A stretch of 63,203 nucleotides of DNA from a virus: the IMG/VR virus record IMGVR_UViG_3300025889_000117, positions 1 to 63,203 of that record. The stretch is one strand, 5' to 3'. Under the pieces are notes generated by a model. It was given only the letters and a program-made list of their open reading frames with translations, was not told where the DNA came from and did no database searches. The position numbers were made by a program, and so were the translations under genes. Positions 6,206 to 13,829 of the stretch are shown here, piece after piece (the stretch's first letter is position 1; each line of letters opens with the position of its first letter).

Positions 6206-6544
6206 ATGACATTAAAAGACGATATAAAAGAAATTAAAAAAAAATGTGGTGATATGGCAGTTGGTAATGGTTCTTGTTGGATTTGTGGTTGTCAAACAGC
6301 AAAACGCGGAATGACAGTTCACCATAGGTGGTATTTACAAAAAGACGTTATATACAAAGACTATCCCCGCAACGATAGTGGAACATTACAATATTATAAG
6401 GACTTATATCCAATGATACAACGTAACCCAAACAGGTTTATGTATTTATGTAATACACACCATCAAGCATTAGAAAGAATATGTAGATATAGCGATAAGA
6501 TTTTTAATAAATTATGTACCGCTAGAAAAATGACAAAAACATGA
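6206..6544 (+). CDS. HNH-like zinc protein
   Basis: The protein has 112 residues. CWICGCQ, then MTVHHRWY and later YLCNTHHQALERI give the CxxC...HH...CxxH layout of HNH-type zinc-finger nucleases. The active-site pair would be the HH of VHHRW. TATA-like elements (CTTATATAG, TTATATAC) lie 23-32 nt upstream, after a 33-bp gap, so this gene may start a new transcript. Nuclease activity is inferred from the motif; it could be a non-catalytic relative. Confidence 0.7.
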   Translation: MTLKDDIKEIKKKCGDMAVGNGSCWICGCQTAKRGMTVHHRWYLQKDVIYKDYPRNDSGTLQYYKDLYPMIQRNPNRFMYLCNTHHQALERICRYSDKIFNKLCTARKMTKT

Positions 6545-6663
6545 CAGAAGTAATTCATTGTATAGTATGTGGTGAAGAATTATGGATAGACGATTATAGA
6601 AACTATTCAAAATGTGATAAACATAAAAAGACTAATATATATCGAAGTATATCCGAAGTATAA
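6541..6663 (+). CDS. 40-residue zinc-binding peptide
   Basis: A small ORF (MTEVIHCIVCGEELW...) with HCIVC and CDKH, a CxxC/CxxH zinc site. It overlaps the HNH-like gene by ATGA and the methyltransferase gene by TAATG, which ties the three together. Confidence 0.6.
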   Translation: MTEVIHCIVCGEELWIDDYRNYSKCDKHKKTNIYRSISEV

Positions 6664-7229
6664 TGAATATTCCATTACCAAGTAAAAAGTATAATATAAT
6701 ATATTGTGATCCAGCATGGTCTTATAATGATAAGGCTCTCGCTGGTAATCGTGGTGCAGGTTGTAAATATAATGTAATGACATTAGAAGAATTAAAACAA
6801 TTACCTGTTCAAAGTATATCCGAATCTGATAGTATAATGTTTATGTGGGTTACAATGCCAAAATTATTAGATGGTACTTGTATGGAAGTTATGAAGTCAT
6901 GGGACTTTATACCGAAAACTTGTGCTTTTACTTGGATAAAATATTATAAGAATTTAAAACCATTTATGGGAATGGGTAGGTGGACAAGAGCAAATGCGGA
7001 GTTATGTATATTGGGAACAAAGGGAAAGCCACAGCGTATAAGTGCAAGTATCAGACAGTTAATAGAAACTTATAATGGTGATATTATACAAAGCATACCC
7101 GAAAGACATAGTAAGAAACCAAATGTTGCAAGAGATAGAATAGTTGAATTATGTGGTGATTTACCTAGAATAGAATTATTTGCTAGAGAGACAGCAGACG
7201 GTTGGGATTCTTGGGGTAATGAAATATGA
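6663..7229 (+). CDS. MT-A70-type adenine N6-methyltransferase
   Basis: The protein has 188 residues. YNIIYCDPAWSY (Asp16-Pro-Ala-Trp) is the DPPW-type catalytic motif with Ala in the third place, followed by a family-typical IMFMWVTMPKLLDG segment, the AELCILGTKGKP strand and the RIELFARETADGWDSWGNE end that closes MT-A70 proteins. It transfers a methyl group from SAM to adenine N6 in DNA or RNA. No restriction partner is seen, so self-protection or control of viral DNA is likely. The target sequence is not known. Confidence 0.9.
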   Translation: MNIPLPSKKYNIIYCDPAWSYNDKALAGNRGAGCKYNVMTLEELKQLPVQSISESDSIMFMWVTMPKLLDGTCMEVMKSWDFIPKTCAFTWIKYYKNLKPFMGMGRWTRANAELCILGTKGKPQRISASIRQLIETYNGDIIQSIPERHSKKPNVARDRIVELCGDLPRIELFARETADGWDSWGNEI

Positions 7230-7351
7230 AAATACATATAACGAAAAAAACTTGGACAGAAATAATCAATGATAAGGACTTCTTTGATAATATAAGAAAC
7301 ATAGATAATGAAAAATGTTTTTTTCCTAAAGGATATGATGATACTGTATGA
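7226..7351 (+). CDS. 41-residue hypothetical peptide
   Basis: A small ORF (MKIHITKKTWTEIIN...) starting in an ATGA overlap with the methyltransferase. Its stop abuts the stop of the next, minus-strand gene at 7352 with no base between, so the two large transcription blocks converge here with no room for a terminator. Confidence 0.55.
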   Translation: MKIHITKKTWTEIINDKDFFDNIRNIDNEKCFFPKGYDDTV

Positions 7352-7906
7352 TTATAATTTGTATATCTCTTTTGCTTTCTTTATTGGTATATAAGGAAAT
7401 GTTATAGGAATCCATATAATACCCCAACGTTCCCAAATCTTAATCATTTCTTTTGAACCATACCAGTTATCATGGACTATAACTGTTGCTGAAGAACCAC
7501 GACTACCTGCTCTACCTTCAGGTGCATCGTATTTTCTTGTTATATGAGTAGTTCCTACATTATCAATGTATAAAGCATGGAGTAATTCATGTACCAATGG
7601 TGGTATATTTTGTCTTAATATAAACTGACTTTTTATATCGTTTATAAACATATAAATGACTTTTTGACCTGTTACTCCCCAAGCAATACCATCAGAAGTT
7701 TCTACATTTAGATGTTGATAGTATTTTTTATAATCTTCCTGTTCTGTAACAGGTATAATCCATAAATCCCAATTTTCATAAAAATTTAACCAATTTTTAT
7801 AACCTGACATTGGTGTACCATCATCACCATTAAGCATTATAGCTTTCTGTATAATGCGAGTCATTCTATCTTGATCAATGTTTTTAGTTTTATAAGTTAT
7901 TGGCAT
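7352..7906 (-). CDS. zinc metallopeptidase-like protein (HELLH)
   Basis: The protein has 184 residues. IPPLVHELLHALYID carries the HExxH zinc signature, followed about 30-35 residues later by ATVIVHDNWYG, which could give the third ligand. Family members I recall share a PEGR.G segment between the two, seen here as APEGRAGSRG. There is no signal peptide. Possible roles are host-protein cleavage, virion maturation or release; none is proven. Confidence 0.7.
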   Translation of the reverse strand: MPITYKTKNIDQDRMTRIIQKAIMLNGDDGTPMSGYKNWLNFYENWDLWIIPVTEQEDYKKYYQHLNVETSDGIAWGVTGQKVIYMFINDIKSQFILRQNIPPLVHELLHALYIDNVGTTHITRKYDAPEGRAGSRGSSATVIVHDNWYGSKEMIKIWERWGIIWIPITFPYIPIKKAKEIYKL

Positions 7907-8139
7907 TTTTGGTATTCCTCTATTACATATTCAATCATTTTCAAATTTTTTTTTGCTTCTTCAACACCAAGTTCTCTTCTTATAATTTCTGTTCTCCAAT
8001 TAGGAAGATTATAATCTTTATATTTTTGTGCATCTTCTAATGATTTTTCTGCTGATAACAAGTCTTTTTGATAAAATAATCTAAATTCTAATAACTGGTA
8101 CAAGTCATATTTATCACCTGACTTATAATTCCATGTCAT
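7897..8139 (-). CDS. coiled-coil hypothetical protein
   Basis: The protein has 80 residues, mostly charged helix (LLSAEKSLEDAQKYKDY...VEEAKKNLKMIEYVIEEY), with heptad-like spacing in the second half. It overlaps the peptidase-like gene by 10 bp in the same operon. Confidence 0.6.
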   Translation of the reverse strand: MTWNYKSGDKYDLYQLLEFRLFYQKDLLSAEKSLEDAQKYKDYNLPNWRTEIIRRELGVEEAKKNLKMIEYVIEEYQKCQ

Positions 8140-8258
8140 TATTCTTCTTCTTCTTTTGTAATATTTAAGCCTTTATATGAACAAAACCCCTCTTCACATA
8201 ACCCCATAATATCTTCTGCTTTTATATATTTATTAAATTGTTTAAGTTCTTCAACCAT
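8139..8258 (-). CDS. 39-residue acidic hypothetical peptide
   Basis: A small ORF (MVEELKQFNKYIK...) with two cysteines and an acidic EEEE end; its stop overlaps the next start by one base. TATA-like TTTATATAC and ATATATAAG lie 10-31 nt upstream, so it may be the first gene of this small operon. Confidence 0.55.
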   Translation of the reverse strand: MVEELKQFNKYIKAEDIMGLCEEGFCSYKGLNITKEEEE

Positions 8259-8288
8259 AGTATTACTTATATATGATGTATATAAAAA

Positions 8289-8621
8289 TTATGAACAAAA
8301 TTCGCATTGGTGGGGTGAACCGTCTCTATTAAGATTCTGTTTCCCATTATGTGACTTTAACATCCATAAATCATCAACCCATATACAAGCAACGTGCCAA
8401 GGGTATCTAGTATTTTCATATTCTTCTTCCCTATTAAAACCAAACAAGCCGTTTGATTTACCTTGTCCTTTAGTCCAAGTGGTGACTTTTTTTAAACTAC
8501 CGATATTATTGTCTATCATCCATTGTTCTATACGGTTTATTTCTTTCTCTAATTTTATACGATCAGGGTGATCCCAATCCATTTCTTCCCGTTTTGCTCT
8601 TAAATCTGCTAGTTTACCCAA
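8289..8621 (-). CDS. hypothetical protein with C-terminal Cys/His
   Basis: The protein has 110 residues. The N-terminus is a charged helix (MGKLADLRAKREEMDWDHPDRIKLEKEINRIEQW). The C-terminal part has WHVACIWVDDLW and ends HQCEFCS, possibly a zinc site with an upstream His. It overlaps the start side of the helicase gene's end by 8 bp. Confidence 0.65.
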   Translation of the reverse strand: MGKLADLRAKREEMDWDHPDRIKLEKEINRIEQWMIDNNIGSLKKVTTWTKGQGKSNGLFGFNREEEYENTRYPWHVACIWVDDLWMLKSHNGKQNLNRDGSPHQCEFCS

Positions 8622-11037
8622 CTTTTCTATACCTCTCTAAGTCGTTATCTAATTCCAGTACCCCTGTTTCTATAAGTTTTCTAACCCTTTCATGTCCATC
8701 TAATTTGTTTAGTTTATAATTAATCTTATTTGCTAATTCGCCCTTATCTATTGTATTATCATATTCTGAATCCTGACATTCATGGATTGCTTCTAATATC
8801 TTACTGTCGTTTGTGTCTTTTTTCTTATTAAATTCCCCAGATACTTCCCCTGTCTGCATATTCATTTTCATACTTTTATAAGATTCGCTTATAATTGACT
8901 CGACAATATCGAAATCATCTGCTGTTACTTCGTTTCTAAGATGTGCTTTTGCACAAGCTGTTAATAATCTGTATAACCCGTGATACTGTCTTAATCCAAT
9001 AGGAACACCTGAATTAACATTAAGTGGTCGCATTTTTTTATGTAGTGCATCAATTCTATCCATATAATAATCAGGAATAATTGAATCTAAAGTTTGAATA
9101 TAAGTAAAGTATCTTTTTAATTCATCTACACTCATATATTTCTCCTTTCTGGAATTATAAGATCTAATCCATTTTCGCATTTTATCATCAGTTTCAGGAT
9201 CATTTGCATCAACAAGCAACCAAATTATATCAAATCTGGAAACAAATGGTGCTTCCATTTCAAAGTTATCCATTACACTAGGATATTTAGAATTAAACTT
9301 GCCGTTCTTTGGATTACCTGCTACTAGTATTGGACATTTTGCGGGTAAAGTTATACCACCACCACTCCCTGCTTTAGCCTGACTAGTTGTTTGTTGTTCC
9401 ATTACTTCGAGACATGAATTATGATCCTCTTTTTTCATTTTATCTATTTCATCAAGGATACAATGGTGTCCTGTATGCTGTGGAAAGAAACCTGCTTGTG
9501 GCATCATAGTACCGTTATAAAGTTTCACAGTTGCAATAGTAAGACCTGCACCACTTACATTTCTACCAACTGTATAACCTGAACCGTCTAATAGTTTATT
9601 CATTTTTAATAGTAATTCTGATTTACCTAATTGTGCATCACCTAATATGGCACAATGTATAAGATCTCTCTTACCATTGAGAGAATTACCACCACAAGCC
9701 CATAATACTAATGTTTGTATAATCTTATCATTCATGTATATATCAGGAACTATTGAATCTGTAACTCTTTTGAATATATCTGATTTTTTCCATTCTTCTA
9801 CTTCTTCTGCTGTTGGTAAACAACCTTGTGATTGTTCAATATCTTTCATATCTGTTATTTGAAATACTATTTGATTATAAGCCTGATTCTTTTTCATTAT
9901 AGAGCGAAACTTTGCTGTTACTGTTTTTCGTTGACCAATGAAAGCTTCACCTACTGTTTCATCAGTTATTTCTGCATCAAATTGAATAGGGCTACTGTTC
10001 CTAGCATCTTCAAAAAACTCTTGTATTCTAAGTTGTTGAATATAAGATGTCACTTTTGATCTTTCGTCTATAACATAAGAAACCTTGTCCTTTACACAAT
10101 ATGGTGCTGTTATACGGTGTAAATCATCACAATGAGTTTTTGTTTGATTATGACAATAAGGACATTCATAATCTGCTGATACAGTATAAGTCATTCTTTC
10201 TCCAACTGCTATAATCATACAGTTAAAAGATATTGGTTTTCCTTCTAATGCAGGTGTTATATTCTGCATATCTACAGGCATAGGAGTTCCGCCTAATTGT
10301 TGTAATACGGTTCTTGCATCATCAATATGTTTTATAAGATTTTGTTTTTCTGATTTCTCCGCCTGTGAGATTATAAGTTTTAATTCTGAAGTAGGCATTG
10401 GTGGTGTATGTCGTTTATTTAGTTCTTCTAATTCTTTGTATAATGATTGTCCATACAGTCCCTTATCTCTTATAAGATAACAGGCGTATTTAAAAGTGGA
10501 ATCATTTCTACCACCTTCTGATACTCCTTGTGCTATTTCTTCTATTGATCTTGTTTGTACGTTAAATCCTATTGATTCAAGTTTTTCCCGAAGTCTTGTT
10601 CCACTTATATCCATTATGGGTGAATCATCAACTATTGTATATACACTTCCATTTGGATGTATTGAACTAGGTGCTAAAACATAACCGCCTTGTGATTTTA
10701 TATCAATATGCCTTCCACGTTTATCATCTAGTTTTTTATTTGGTGGTGGAAATCCATGAAAATGAAAATACAGGTGTTGTCCTTTACCTGTCTTTACTTT
10801 TAATGTTTTAAATTCTTCAAAGTCTTTGATTAATGATTCATCATCTAGATCAACCACAAATAGATTGTCACTTGATCTTCCACAAACTACTCCTATATTA
10901 CAGGTTGAGGGAAACGAACCTTCGTATTTTTCTTCTTGATATTCTTTCCAATTAAAACCACCAATAGGTTCTTTTGATCTTGGTTTAAGAGGTATTAGGT
11001 TAAATCCTAATGCTTTTAGTTTATCTATTTCTGACAT
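8614..11037 (-). CDS. primase-polymerase / MCM helicase fusion
   Basis: The protein has 807 residues. Residues about 1-145 form a bifunctional primase-polymerase domain: VVDLDD (61-66) as the metal-binding D-x-D, GKGQH (84-88) and HIDIKS (110-115). The middle part carries a zinc site (CPYC at 292-295, then C303 and C314) in an OB-like region. Residues about 430-700 are an MCM AAA core with Walker A GDAQLGKS (466-473), Walker B CILDEIDKM, sensor ILVAGNPK and an SRFD arginine finger. A winged helix closes the protein. It would prime and unwind viral DNA, and no separate replicative polymerase is seen. Confidence 0.93.
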   Translation of the reverse strand: MSEIDKLKALGFNLIPLKPRSKEPIGGFNWKEYQEEKYEGSFPSTCNIGVVCGRSSDNLFVVDLDDESLIKDFEEFKTLKVKTGKGQHLYFHFHGFPPPNKKLDDKRGRHIDIKSQGGYVLAPSSIHPNGSVYTIVDDSPIMDISGTRLREKLESIGFNVQTRSIEEIAQGVSEGGRNDSTFKYACYLIRDKGLYGQSLYKELEELNKRHTPPMPTSELKLIISQAEKSEKQNLIKHIDDARTVLQQLGGTPMPVDMQNITPALEGKPISFNCMIIAVGERMTYTVSADYECPYCHNQTKTHCDDLHRITAPYCVKDKVSYVIDERSKVTSYIQQLRIQEFFEDARNSSPIQFDAEITDETVGEAFIGQRKTVTAKFRSIMKKNQAYNQIVFQITDMKDIEQSQGCLPTAEEVEEWKKSDIFKRVTDSIVPDIYMNDKIIQTLVLWACGGNSLNGKRDLIHCAILGDAQLGKSELLLKMNKLLDGSGYTVGRNVSGAGLTIATVKLYNGTMMPQAGFFPQHTGHHCILDEIDKMKKEDHNSCLEVMEQQTTSQAKAGSGGGITLPAKCPILVAGNPKNGKFNSKYPSVMDNFEMEAPFVSRFDIIWLLVDANDPETDDKMRKWIRSYNSRKEKYMSVDELKRYFTYIQTLDSIIPDYYMDRIDALHKKMRPLNVNSGVPIGLRQYHGLYRLLTACAKAHLRNEVTADDFDIVESIISESYKSMKMNMQTGEVSGEFNKKKDTNDSKILEAIHECQDSEYDNTIDKGELANKINYKLNKLDGHERVRKLIETGVLELDNDLERYRKVG

Positions 11038-11294
11038 TTTTGTATTATCTTATTGTTTAACTCACATATTAAGGTACTCATTTGTAACTTCTCCTCTTTA
11101 CTCATTTTATCTAAAATTTTATCCCAGTCATCTTTATCTGCAACAAGTGATTTATTGTCATTTATATTCTGAACATATAATTTAACTGCATTACCTATTG
11201 CACCTGAAAATGATTTATTTCTTGATTCTGAAATAACTTTTAGTTGATCAAAGTATTCTTGGTATTTTTTACTTTGATATAGATTTATTGTCAA
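11025..11294 (-). CDS. possible ribbon-helix-helix protein
   Basis: The protein has 89 residues. The first 45 (MTINLYQSKKYQEYF...SFSGAIGNAVKLYV) have the strand-helix-turn-helix look of ribbon-helix-helix DNA-binding proteins, and the rest is helical. It overlaps the primase-helicase gene by 13 bp. A role in origin or operator binding is possible; the fold call is by eye. Confidence 0.6.
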   Translation of the reverse strand: MTINLYQSKKYQEYFDQLKVISESRNKSFSGAIGNAVKLYVQNINDNKSLVADKDDWDKILDKMSKEEKLQMSTLICELNNKIIQKCQK

Positions 11295-11722
11295 TTTTTA
11301 CCACCTAATTTTTCTTGTATTATTTTATCTAACAAGTCAAATATAGTTGTTTCTATTTCTAACTTGTTTATAACTGCTAATGGTATTCCCGCTAACTCAT
11401 AATCTTTGTTTCTTCTTTCCGTATCTTCTATTTTTTTATCGTGAACACCACCATCTATCTCGATCACTAGTAGTAATTTATTTGTTTTCTTATCTATTAT
11501 AATTATATCTGGATTTCTTATTTTGTTTATATTTTCAATTTTTATATTTGATGTGTATCCCAAATAATGTCCTATATGCTTGTCAAATACTATATACCAT
11601 TCTCTCTCCACTCTGTAATTAGTTATATCTCTTATAAATTGAGCTATTTCAACAAGTTCTATATCATCATTCTTATAACTAAAATAAGATTTTGCTTGAT
11701 TATTCTTTTTATTCATAGCCAT
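11291..11722 (-). CDS. PD-(D/E)XK nuclease-like protein
   Basis: The protein has 143 residues. PDIIIID followed by LLLVIEIDGGVHD gives the D...ExD core, and RRNKDYELAGIPLAVIN matches the helix-strand that follows in Vsr/DUF559-type nucleases. It sits between the helicase operon and a membrane protein with short overlaps. It could process replication or recombination intermediates. Confidence 0.75.
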   Translation of the reverse strand: MAMNKKNNQAKSYFSYKNDDIELVEIAQFIRDITNYRVEREWYIVFDKHIGHYLGYTSNIKIENINKIRNPDIIIIDKKTNKLLLVIEIDGGVHDKKIEDTERRNKDYELAGIPLAVINKLEIETTIFDLLDKIIQEKLGGKN

Positions 11723-11949
11723 TTTCTTTTCCCCATAAAGTTATTGAATATACGTCTAAATGTAAATGATCTTATCATTGATACACTTGTATAAACCAGT
11801 CCTATTAATAATGCTATTTTTATATCATAATTCTGTATTTCATCAATAAAAAACGGAAGGAAAAGTAAATTAAGTATTGATGCAATAAAATAACCTGAGC
11901 CAACATTTAAAATTGTTTCTATTGCTGATCCTTTTTTAGTCTGATACAT
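11713..11949 (-). CDS. two-helix phage membrane protein (DUF7220-like)
   Basis: The protein has 78 residues: TKKGSAIETILNVGSGYFIASILNLLFLPFF, then KIALLIGLVYTSVSMIRSFTFRRIFN. The order (K-S-x-x-E-x-x-x-N...GY...; second helix ending in S-x-x-R-x-x-x-x-R-R) resembles a very common phage inner-membrane family of unknown role. Two transmembrane helices are predicted. Confidence 0.75.
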   Translation of the reverse strand: MYQTKKGSAIETILNVGSGYFIASILNLLFLPFFIDEIQNYDIKIALLIGLVYTSVSMIRSFTFRRIFNNFMGKRKWL

Positions 11950-11961
11950 AATCTATCTCCG

Positions 11962-12828
11962 TTAATTAACATATTTACATTCCCCAACATTGTTATCCTG
12001 TGTATCTCTATATTGATCAAAATAATGTTTTTCCTGTAATCTTTCTGCTGTTCTTATATTCCATTTATTCACAAGGAAAAAATCATCAATATGAAATACT
12101 TTCATATTATCTGATGGTTGTACATATGGTTCATCTATATGATTATAATCTATCAGTAGATTATGATTTTTTGTATGAATACACATACTCTTTTCTGTGT
12201 AATAATGTATTCCATGATTAAGAGGAATCATTCTTGGTGTTTTACCATCTTTATTGCTATCATAGGCATAAGCTCTACACATTCCCACATCGGGATAAGC
12301 TTCATCTAATAATGGTTTTAGCCACAAATGAACTCTTCCTGAATTTTGTTGGAAAAATTCATCGCCATCCTTAACAAAAATATAAGCTCTATCTTTTGGA
12401 AACAACTTACCAATCATATCAATTTGTGTATTTCGTTTTTTTGATTCTGATTCCCATAATTCATTGGTTTTGTTTGTTATAAATATTATAGGCACATCAG
12501 TTGTTTTTGAAAATTCTTCTACTAATTCAGCAGTTCGATCTGTCGAATTTACACTTTGACCACCATTTTTCCATGCACCATCAATAATATGAATCATATC
12601 TAAATCAGGAATAGTCAAATCATCTTCTAATACTTGTTTTATAAACTGTTCATCATTATATACACAATGAGCCATTATAAGTTTTATATTATCGTTTGTA
12701 AAATTATGAATTTCTTTATCAATCTGTTCTTTTAATTGTCTTTCACTGAATTTTCTGTGTGCGTTACCATATATTATTTTTTCCTTTAGAATATTTTTAA
12801 CATTATCTTTCATTTCTTTCCTCTTCAT
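11962..12828 (-). CDS. GT-A-type glycosyltransferase
   Basis: The protein has 288 residues. After a charged N-terminal helix it shows LIMAHCVYNDEQFI, DMIHIIDGAWKNG, STDRTAELVEEF and AYIFVKDGDEFF, the last giving the D-x-D motif for metal and sugar-nucleotide binding. This is the layout of family 2-like glycosyltransferases. It lies directly before the fibre genes in the same orientation, so glycosylation of virion fibres or the host surface is plausible. DNA glycosylation is less likely but cannot be ruled out. Confidence 0.75.
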   Translation of the reverse strand: MKRKEMKDNVKNILKEKIIYGNAHRKFSERQLKEQIDKEIHNFTNDNIKLIMAHCVYNDEQFIKQVLEDDLTIPDLDMIHIIDGAWKNGGQSVNSTDRTAELVEEFSKTTDVPIIFITNKTNELWESESKKRNTQIDMIGKLFPKDRAYIFVKDGDEFFQQNSGRVHLWLKPLLDEAYPDVGMCRAYAYDSNKDGKTPRMIPLNHGIHYYTEKSMCIHTKNHNLLIDYNHIDEPYVQPSDNMKVFHIDDFFLVNKWNIRTAERLQEKHYFDQYRDTQDNNVGECKYVN

Positions 12829-13153
12829 ATTTTATCTTTAAATAAATAAGATAATTAATGGTATCTTCTATTGTATCTGAAACTTTTTCATCTTTTACTT
12901 CTGGGTTTTCATTTGGATTTCTACAAAGGGAACTCAACCTACTAAATTTATCAGATAATCTTACAAGTAATCCTTGACATACTGAATCTGTTATTCCCAA
13001 TGTCTTACAATTAGTTATGTTTGCTAATGTGTCTCCATTCTTATGCTGTAATCTTGCATAATCCATACCTTTTTTCTCCACAATATTATAAGCCTGTTCA
13101 CATATTTTTTTATGTTCTGCTAATACTTTTTCTAGACTAGTCAACTTTCTCAC
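12803..13153 (-). CDS. MazG-like / DUF1599-type protein
   Basis: The protein has 116 residues and is all helical. The segments KKGMDYA, LLVRLSDKFSRLSSL and VSDTIEDTINYLIYLKIKY match the Nmad1/DUF1599 family, an alpha-helical MazG relative found in phages. MazG folds hydrolyse nucleotides; the name Nmad reflects association with nucleotide-modification loci. The gene overlaps the glycosyltransferase gene by 26 bp. Confidence 0.7.
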   Translation of the reverse strand: MRKLTSLEKVLAEHKKICEQAYNIVEKKGMDYARLQHKNGDTLANITNCKTLGITDSVCQGLLVRLSDKFSRLSSLCRNPNENPEVKDEKVSDTIEDTINYLIYLKIKYEEERNER

Positions 13154-13448
13154 CCCATAGATTTTCTAACACTTGTGTTATTTCTGTTGCACTAAGACCT
13201 GTATGTTCATATCCCATCATTTCTTTTATTCTTACATAGTTTCTAAATGCTAACATAAATTCATTACCTGATGCCATAGGATCAACAGTTTCCCAACCAA
13301 CACCTTGAACATAAACCATTGGTTCTACTGAAAATCTTGGTTTCCCACTACCACCATTTTTTGCTGACACTGGTGCATATGATTCAGAATGAAATGTTGC
13401 TTTTGTCATTTGAATATGCTTGTGTTCTCTTGTTGAAATATCACTCAT
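13137..13448 (-). CDS. hypothetical protein
   Basis: The protein has 103 residues with a Gly/Pro-rich central part (NGGSGKPRFSVEPMVYVQGVGWETVD) and a helical end with an acidic/Lys finish. No family is recognised. It lies between the MazG-like gene and the structural genes and could be either. Confidence 0.6.
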   Translation of the reverse strand: MSDISTREHKHIQMTKATFHSESYAPVSAKNGGSGKPRFSVEPMVYVQGVGWETVDPMASGNEFMLAFRNYVRIKEMMGYEHTGLSATEITQVLENLWGEKVD

Positions 13449-13472
13449 ACAAAGTGAATAGTATTTGAGTTA

Positions 13473-13829
13473 TTAATAGCTTTCTATGATATTGAAATTA
13501 AATTTTTGTTGATCTATGATAACTGGTGTTATATTTGAAAACTCTATTTCTCCAATCCAGTTGCCTGCATTTGCTGAAGTTGTAATTGATGCAAGTATCG
13601 TAAAAGAAACTATTCCATTTGCCCTGTCAGTAAATGAGACGTTTGTACCTGAGTCAATCAATGTTCCATCAGGCTTATAAATTTTCACTACCCCTGTTGC
13701 ATATACATTTGTATCTGTCATATCTACGGCTAAATTAGTATCTGGATCAAGAATTGTTAATTGAAATGTTTTTGTTGTGCCTACTGTTATCTCAAAAGTA
13801 ATCCCAAAATCTTCTCTATTTACGCTCAT
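13473..13829 (-). CDS. beta-sandwich virion protein (tail-fibre or baseplate associated)
   Basis: The protein has 118 residues and is almost entirely beta-strand (FEITVGTTKTFQLTILDPDTNLAVDMTDT...NWIGEIEF...FNFNIIESY). Its pattern recalls the N-terminal domain of phage upper-baseplate BppU-like proteins. It is coupled to the repeat protein by an ATGA overlap. Confidence 0.6.
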   Translation of the reverse strand: MSVNREDFGITFEITVGTTKTFQLTILDPDTNLAVDMTDTNVYATGVVKIYKPDGTLIDSGTNVSFTDRANGIVSFTILASITTSANAGNWIGEIEFSNITPVIIDQQKFNFNIIESY

